NCBI GenBank assembly: GCA_030668425.1
Contig: DAOUTY010000052.1
Coordinates: 1 to 9,380 of the forward strand
Direction: 5' to 3'
Length of the DNA: 9,380 bases
Source: Chloroflexota bacterium
GTDB taxonomy: Bacteria; Chloroflexota; Dehalococcoidia; SZUA-161
Positions 5,991 through 9,380 of the stretch are shown piece after piece (the first letter of the stretch is position 1; the number at the start of each line of letters is the position of its first letter). A program made the translations under genes and the position numbers. Under the pieces are notes generated by a model. The model was not told the DNA's origin. It made no database searches and saw nothing but the letters and a program-made list of their open reading frames with translations.

Positions 5991-7247
5991 ATGCAAGTGA
6001 GAGAAACACCTAATGAGATCGATTCCCTGGTAGAAGAGGCGGTCTTTGCCTCTGACAACCAGGCAAAGGAAAAGAGCCAGCGGACGATTCGGGAGCTGGC
6101 GCTTGCCCGCGGAATCTATCCTGCGAGCATGCAGGGCCTGTATGAGGCAGCAGGTAGAGGTCTGTACAGTGGCATAACGGTCCCGGCGATAAATATCCGC
6201 GGCATCACCTATCACGTGGCAAGGTCTGTCTTCAGGGCTGCTCTCAAAGACAGGGTTGGCGCCTTTATCTTTGAGATCGCTCGCTCGGAGGTAGGCTATA
6301 CAGGTCAGAGGCCCGGTGAGTATGCGGCCTGTGTGCTGGCTGCCGCAGTCAAGGAAGGATTTAAGGGCCCGGTTTTCATTCAAGGCGACCACTTCCAGGT
6401 CAATGCTGGCAAGTACGCCTCGGAGCCGGAGAAGGAATTGAACGCTATCAAGGATCTGACTCGCGAGGCAGTCGACGCCGGATTCTTCAATATCGATATA
6501 GACGCCTCTACTATTGTCGATTTGGAAAGACCGACTCTCGAAGAGCAGCAGGAGAAGAATTGCCAGGTCACTGCTGATATGACCGAATTCATTCGCAGTA
6601 TCGAGCCCGAGGGAATACCCATTTCCATCGGCGGCGAGATTGGGGAGGTGGGGAAGAAAAACAGCACGGTAGAGGACCTCAGGGCCTTTATGTCGGGCTA
6701 CCTGAGGCTGTTAGGACCTGGGCTCAAGGGGATTTCGAAGATCAGCGTGCAAACCGGCACGACGCACGGCGGTGTGGTACTACCTGACGGGTCGATTGCG
6801 AGCGTCAAAATCGATTTCAACGCCCTGGAGGAGCTGTCCAGACTGGCGCGAGAGGAGTATGGGATGGGGGGCGCTGTGCAGCACGGTGCGTCCACCCTTC
6901 CTGATGAGGCATTTGACAGATTCCCCCAGGTTGGCGCACTAGAGGTGCATCTGGCTACAGGATTTCAGAACATCATCTATGACAGCCCTTATTTCCCCAA
7001 TGAGTTGCTGAACGAGATCAATAGTCATCTATGGGAAAAGTACTCCAGCGAGAGAAAGCAGGATGAGACCGAGGAGCAATTCCTGTACAAAACTCGAAAG
7101 AAGGCGTTTGGCGATTTCAAAAAGGAAATGTGGAGTCTTCCCGAGGAGAATCTCGTGGGGATAATGGACGCGCTTGAGGAGCGCTTCTCTCTGATATTCC
7201 GTAAACTCAATGTAGTCAACACAGGCCTTGATTTGGCAGAAGCATAG
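5991..7247 (+). CDS. fba: Class II fructose-bisphosphate aldolase (long form)
   Basis: This 418-residue zinc-dependent aldolase reversibly splits fructose-1,6-bisphosphate (or a closely related ketose bisphosphate) into dihydroxyacetone phosphate and an aldehyde. Class II landmarks are QGDHFQ (D133 catalytic acid, H134 zinc ligand), ISIGGEIGE around E216, TGTTHGG with H259, and VQHGAST with H298; the three histidines are the expected metal ligands. The tail NIIYDSPYFPNELL and a charged C-terminal segment of about 80 residues make it longer than E. coli FbaA (359). The N-terminal 40 residues are helical and also extra. The ATG lies one base behind the pfp stop with GGAG at 5980-5983, so both genes share one transcript and act on the same metabolite. 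Exact sugar specificity (fructose versus tagatose or sedoheptulose) cannot be read from the sequence. Confidence 0.9.
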   Translation: MQVRETPNEIDSLVEEAVFASDNQAKEKSQRTIRELALARGIYPASMQGLYEAAGRGLYSGITVPAINIRGITYHVARSVFRAALKDRVGAFIFEIARSEVGYTGQRPGEYAACVLAAAVKEGFKGPVFIQGDHFQVNAGKYASEPEKELNAIKDLTREAVDAGFFNIDIDASTIVDLERPTLEEQQEKNCQVTADMTEFIRSIEPEGIPISIGGEIGEVGKKNSTVEDLRAFMSGYLRLLGPGLKGISKISVQTGTTHGGVVLPDGSIASVKIDFNALEELSRLAREEYGMGGAVQHGASTLPDEAFDRFPQVGALEVHLATGFQNIIYDSPYFPNELLNEINSHLWEKYSSERKQDETEEQFLYKTRKKAFGDFKKEMWSLPEENLVGIMDALEERFSLIFRKLNVVNTGLDLAEA

Positions 7248-7269
7248 TCGATACCCTACAGTTAAGGCG

Positions 7270-7306
7270 AAGGGGAGCGTCTGCATTCAGCAAACGCTCC
7301 CCTTTC
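7270..7306 (+). terminator. Hairpin terminator after fba
   Basis: AAGGGGAGCGT (7270-7280) is fully complementary to ACGCTCCCCTT (7294-7304), an 11-bp GC-rich stem with a 13-nt loop, located 22 nt after the aldolase stop. The T-run after the stem is short (TTT then C), so termination may be incomplete. The stem is flanked by A residues, so it could work on either strand. Confidence 0.65.
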
Positions 7307-7325
7307 ATGAAGGGACGTAGGGTGC

Positions 7326-7354
7326 TTGACAGGTGCGGAGCAAATCATTACCAT
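7326..7354 (+). promoter_or_regulatory. Candidate promoter of the C_GCAxxG_C_C gene
   Basis: A perfect TTGACA (7326-7331), a 17-base spacer and TACCAT (7349-7354, four of six matches to TATAAT) stand directly after the fba terminator. Start near 7361 gives a leader of about 80 nt. The TTG that could be taken as an upstream start codon of the next gene is actually the first part of this -35 box. Confidence 0.5.
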
Positions 7355-7428
7355 CGGCCTACCCTACTGTGAGGGATTAAGCCGTCATCATCACGAGGTA
7401 AGGCGGGGCATCTCCGATAAGGCTCAAG

Positions 7429-7435
7429 AAGGAGG
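7429..7435 (+). promoter_or_regulatory. Strong Shine-Dalgarno that sets a GTG start
   Basis: AAGGAGG ends 7 nt before GTG at 7443. No comparable site precedes the in-frame TTG at 7326, so this element decides the start of the 157-residue protein. Confidence 0.8.
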
Positions 7436-7442
7436 TTCTATC

Positions 7443-7916
7443 GTGGCAGAGAAGCGTTCCAAAGAGGCTTTCAAGGAGCAGGCTAGAAAGAAGGCCTATG
7501 AATATGAACTGCAGTTCCACGGCTGCAGTCAAGCCGTGGTGCGGACGTTTCAGGACCTCCTGGACATGGAGGACGAACTCCTCTTCAAGGCAGCGGGCCC
7601 GCTGTGTGCCGGGCTGGGTACGAGCAGGACATGTGGCGCGCTGGCCGGAGGAGTGATGGTATTGGGCATGAAGCACGGCCGCGCTCGCATTGAGGACGGG
7701 ATTGAGGGACTATTCCCCGGGATGCTGGCTGCCCAGAACCTGGTCCGGAAGTTTGAGCAGGAGTTTGGTACCACTGCCTGCAGCGAAATCTCAAAGATTG
7801 ACTGGACGGATTTCGGGGCAGTGATGAAGGCCATCTCGGACCCTGAGTTTGTCCAAAGGTGTGCTCAAGTTGTGGGCAAGACGGCGGAGATGGTGGCCGA
7901 AATCATAGACGAGTAG
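7443..7916 (+). CDS. C_GCAxxG_C_C family probable redox-active protein
   Basis: This 157-residue cytosolic protein matches the C_GCAxxG_C_C family (putative redox-active or metal-binding proteins of anaerobes), whose biochemical role is not established. Cysteines sit at the family positions: C28 in HGCSQAVV, C55 in GPLCAGLG, C64 in the signature TCGALAGGVMVLG, C113 in TTACSEI and C140 in RCAQVVG. No signal peptide or membrane segment is present; most of the rest looks helical. The start is GTG at 7443, chosen from the AAGGAGG 7 nt upstream; the frame is open upstream to 7326, but that part covers the promoter and leader and reads as non-coding. It stands as a single unit between the fba terminator and the 59-residue gene. 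The conserved cysteines suggest a disulfide switch or a bound Fe-S or metal centre, which is inference. Confidence 0.85.
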   Translation: MAEKRSKEAFKEQARKKAYEYELQFHGCSQAVVRTFQDLLDMEDELLFKAAGPLCAGLGTSRTCGALAGGVMVLGMKHGRARIEDGIEGLFPGMLAAQNLVRKFEQEFGTTACSEISKIDWTDFGAVMKAISDPEFVQRCAQVVGKTAEMVAEIIDE

Positions 7917-7987
7917 AGCTGGTACCCCTCAGCCCCCCGATTTTCCTCAGTAACTGCCGTACGATTTCCTATCCACAATTGTTCGAA

Positions 7988-8031
7988 ATAGCTATAGCAC
8001 GTTCATCAAATGGGAGATATGCTATCGCTAT
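7988..8031. promoter_or_regulatory. Imperfect inverted repeat upstream of the 59-residue gene
   Basis: ATAGCTATAGCA (7988-7999) and TGCTATCGCTAT (8020-8031) are reverse complements at 11 of 12 positions, separated by 20 nt. The element ends 9 nt before the Shine-Dalgarno of the small gene. It could be an operator for a dimeric regulator or a leader hairpin affecting translation; no regulator gene in the window points to either. The surrounding 140 bp are otherwise unremarkable. Confidence 0.4.
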
Positions 8032-8040
8032 ACATCCCCA

Positions 8041-8048
8041 AAAAGGAG
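8041..8048 (+). promoter_or_regulatory. Shine-Dalgarno that sets the start of the 59-residue gene
   Basis: AAAAGGAG ends 8 nt before ATG at 8057. The frame is open for another 66 codons upstream, but that part overlaps the preceding gene out of frame and the intergenic inverted repeat, so the short form is preferred. Confidence 0.75.
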
Positions 8049-8056
8049 ACAATTGC

Positions 8057-8236
8057 ATGGCCAAGAGCAGGAAAAAACGAAAATCCCTCGACTGGGATGC
8101 CCTCGAGCTACAGGCGTTTAACCTGAGATTCGAGCGCATGTCGCGTGAGGACAAGCTGAAGAAGGCGCGGCGGCTGGCGACCACCTTTCGCAGGCACAAC
8201 GAACCCTTGCCCGGGGGGCTGAAAACCCTGGACTGA
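8057..8236 (+). CDS. Small basic protein of unknown function (59 residues)
   Basis: I do not recognise this protein. It starts with a strongly basic MAKSRKKRKS, continues with a predicted helix rich in Leu, Glu and Arg (LDWDALELQAFNLRFERM), and then SREDKLKKARRLATTFRRHN, ending in a Pro-Gly turn and KTLD. There are no cysteines, no signal peptide and no membrane segment. The charge pattern would suit binding to nucleic acid or ribosome, but that is inference only. A clear Shine-Dalgarno, a clean stop and a palindrome immediately after the stop support it as a true gene. It points towards the minus-strand nitroreductase and shares no operon with it. Confidence 0.65.
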   Translation: MAKSRKKRKSLDWDALELQAFNLRFERMSREDKLKKARRLATTFRRHNEPLPGGLKTLD

Positions 8237-8237
8237 T

Positions 8238-8265
8238 GTAGGGGCACGGCATGCCGTGCCCCTAC
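8238..8265. repeat. Perfect 28-bp palindrome between convergent genes
   Basis: GTAGGGGCACGGCA (8238-8251) is the exact reverse complement of TGCCGTGCCCCTAC (8252-8265) and begins one base after the stop of the small gene. Lying between two converging genes it could terminate both, though neither side has a T-run. A partial second copy follows at 8277-8293, which marks it as a dispersed palindromic repeat. Confidence 0.8.
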
Positions 8266-8276
8266 TACCACATCTG

Positions 8277-8293
8277 GCAAGCCGTGCCCCTAT
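8277..8293. repeat. Half copy of the preceding palindrome
   Basis: GGCAAGCCGTGCCCCTA repeats the right arm of the 28-bp palindrome (GCCGTGCCCCTA identical) with CAAG in place of CATG at the dyad centre. It is a truncated unit of the same repeat family and ends 7 bp before the minus-strand stop codon. Confidence 0.65.
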
Positions 8294-8300
8294 ACCTTCG

Positions 8301-9125
8301 TTAGCGCCAGATTATCGCAGGCTCTTCCCTGAGTGGTATGCTGCTGTACCTGTACTTGGGGTACCCGATCATCATAGCCCCCATGCTCACGTGGCCCTCG
8401 GGAAGCTGCAGTGCCTCAATCATCGGAGGATAGGAAGTCATAACCATTTGCAGCCACCCGGCCCAGCACGCTCCCAGACCCAATGAATAGGCTGCCAGCT
8501 CCAGGTAGGTCAAGGCAATATAGCAATTCTGGTCGGCAAGGGGCAGATCTTTATGCGCATGAGCTACGATGACATGAGGTGCTTCACGCAGTATTACGTC
8601 TATCCCTAGGTCCCAGGCGCTCACCATTAGATCGAAGTGCAAGGCCGCGGCGATATCAGGCGCTGCCTTAATTGCCGAGCGCATCGAGTCGACCACCAGC
8701 CCGGCAAGGCGATTGACCTCTGTTTGGTCCTCAATGACAAGCCATTGCACCGGCTGCGAATTGGTCCCGGAAGGCGCATAGCGCGCGATATCGATTAGCT
8801 TAGCCAGCACCTCCCGCGGCACGGGCTTCTCCTTGTAGGCACGAATGGAGCGCCGGGACTTCAGGAAATGCTCAACCTGCTCCGCAGTGGGAAGCAGTTC
8901 CTTCTTTATCGGAGCGCAGTCCTCCGCCTTCATCGTCTCGAGGTTAACAGCCCTGAGCGGGCAAACGGTGACGCAGTGGCCGCAGTTGATACACAGCTCC
9001 TCGCCGGTCTCAACCCAGGAAGGCAATGCCTCTGCCCCCCTCATTTCGATGATGCGGGCGGGGCACTCGAGAACACATATGCCACACCGATTGCATCTGG
9101 CGTCGTCAACTGAAAATATGCTCAT
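8301..9125 (-). CDS. Nitroreductase-family flavoprotein with N-terminal 2x[4Fe-4S] ferredoxin domain
   Basis: This 274-residue protein joins a bacterial ferredoxin domain to an FMN-dependent nitroreductase fold. The two cluster motifs are C11-x2-C14-x2-C17-x3-C21P and C45-x2-C48-x2-C51-x3-C55P. The flavin domain starts near residue 85 with SRRSIRAYKEKPV (90-102), then APSGTNSQPVQW (117-128) in the FMN and substrate pocket. ALTYLELAAYSLGLGACWAGW (204-224) and the tail MMIGYPKYRY complete the family pattern. Such fusions are common in strict anaerobes and are thought to pass electrons from ferredoxin-type donors to an organic substrate; the substrate cannot be told. There is no signal peptide, so it is cytosolic. 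The ATG is set by AAGGAGGAGG just upstream. It is transcribed alone, toward the 59-residue gene. Confidence 0.93.
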   Translation of the reverse strand: MSIFSVDDARCNRCGICVLECPARIIEMRGAEALPSWVETGEELCINCGHCVTVCPLRAVNLETMKAEDCAPIKKELLPTAEQVEHFLKSRRSIRAYKEKPVPREVLAKLIDIARYAPSGTNSQPVQWLVIEDQTEVNRLAGLVVDSMRSAIKAAPDIAAALHFDLMVSAWDLGIDVILREAPHVIVAHAHKDLPLADQNCYIALTYLELAAYSLGLGACWAGWLQMVMTSYPPMIEALQLPEGHVSMGAMMIGYPKYRYSSIPLREEPAIIWR

Positions 9126-9169
9126 TCCTCCTCCTTCACATAGTAAAGATGGCGCAACGCAATAGGGAT

Positions 9170-9198
9170 ACTCTAGGAAGCCGGGATGGCTTTGTCAA
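9170..9198 (-). promoter_or_regulatory. Candidate promoter of the nitroreductase gene
   Basis: On the minus strand a perfect TTGACA (9198-9193) is followed after 17 bases by TAGAGT (9175-9170, four of six matches to TATAAT). Transcription would begin near 9163, about 38 nt before the ATG. Confidence 0.5.
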
Positions 9199-9237
9199 GG
9201 GGGTTGGGGGTTCCGCGCTGCTCCCCCGGTTTCAGGT

Positions 9238-9330
9238 GTCATTACGAGCCCCTTTTTTATGCCACTGTGAGCCTTTCACCTCATGTCATCGCGACCCTCT
9301 TTTCAAGGTCATTGCGAGGCACCCTGAGCT
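9238..9330. repeat. Degenerate 23/24-bp tandem repeat, four units
   Basis: Units begin at 9238 (GTCATTACGAGCC), 9261 (GCCACTGTGAGCC), 9285 (GTCATCGCGACCC) and 9308 (GTCATTGCGAGGC), spaced 23, 24 and 23 bp. The head of each unit approximates GTCATTGCGAGCC and units 1 to 3 continue with a pyrimidine- and T-rich tail. No reading frame of interest runs through it. It lies upstream of the nitroreductase promoter and belongs to the GTCATTGCGAG type of intergenic repeat. Confidence 0.6.
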
Positions 9331-9344
9331 AGCCGAAGGGCGAC

Positions 9345-9380
9345 GAAGCAATCTTGGATGATTTATAGTGAGATTGCTTC
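9345..9380. repeat. Inverted repeat cut by the right window edge
   Basis: GAAGCAATCT (9345-9354) is the exact reverse complement of AGATTGCTTC (9371-9380), with a 16-nt loop. The left side continues back through AAGGGCGAC to the GTCATTGCGAGG at 9308, so the whole palindromic element probably extends past the window end with a matching right arm. Confidence 0.6.

Noticed and set aside
7326..7442. TTG start giving a 196-residue form of the C_GCAxxG_C_C protein
   Set aside because: The TTG is part of a consensus TTGACA box, the extra residues look non-coding, and AAGGAGG points to GTG at 7443.
7859..8056. Longer 125-residue form of the small basic protein
   Set aside because: It would overlap the preceding gene in another frame and read through the inverted repeat; the internal ATG at 8057 has an excellent ribosome site.
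9238..9330. CRISPR array
   Set aside because: The period of 23-24 bp is too short for repeat plus spacer, the units are degenerate, and there are no cas genes.

Overview
The window reads as a stretch of chromosome from an anaerobic bacterium with moderately high GC. It carries an archaeal-type bifunctional fructose-1,6-bisphosphate aldolase/phosphatase, a phosphofructokinase with pyrophosphate-type active-site residues, a double-[4Fe-4S] nitroreductase, a Cys-rich C_GCAxxG_C_C protein, and short intergenic palindromes of the GTCATTGCGAG and CCCTGAG...CGAAGGG kind. Together these fit an uncultured Chloroflexota (Dehalococcoidia- or Anaerolineae-like) lineage. That placement is an inference from gene content and was not tested by a search. 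There is no rRNA, tRNA, CRISPR array, transposase or phage gene.

Layout. Positions 1-183 hold an open frame cut by the window edge and a weak candidate promoter. A cobalamin adenosyltransferase follows (184-732). From 847 to 4402 four genes run head to tail with overlaps of 8, 8 and 1 nt: FBP aldolase/phosphatase, RdgB house-cleaning nucleotidase, MoaA, and one reading frame that joins a complete RNase HI domain to a complete MoaC domain. Positions 4403-4840 have no credible gene and are filled with inverted repeats, including a perfect 32-bp palindrome. A two-gene sugar-phosphate operon follows: PPi-type phosphofructokinase (4841-5989) and class II fructose-bisphosphate aldolase (5991-7247), ended by a hairpin. 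A C_GCAxxG_C_C redox-type protein (7443-7916) has its own candidate promoter and a strong Shine-Dalgarno. A 59-residue basic protein (8057-8236) follows. Convergent to it is a ferredoxin-nitroreductase on the minus strand (8301-9125), separated by a perfect 28-bp palindrome. The right end (9238-9380) is a degenerate 23/24-bp tandem array running into an inverted repeat at the window edge.

How the genes work together. FBP aldolase/phosphatase, PPi-type PFK and class II aldolase all act at the fructose-6-phosphate / fructose-1,6-bisphosphate / triose-phosphate node, with one apparently irreversible gluconeogenic enzyme and one reversible PPi-linked pair. MoaA and MoaC catalyse consecutive steps from GTP to cyclic pyranopterin monophosphate and are adjacent, with MoaC fused to RNase HI. 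The most unusual item is this RNase HI-MoaC fusion, in which the fourth RNase H carboxylate is an asparagine. No wholly new multi-gene system is evident.
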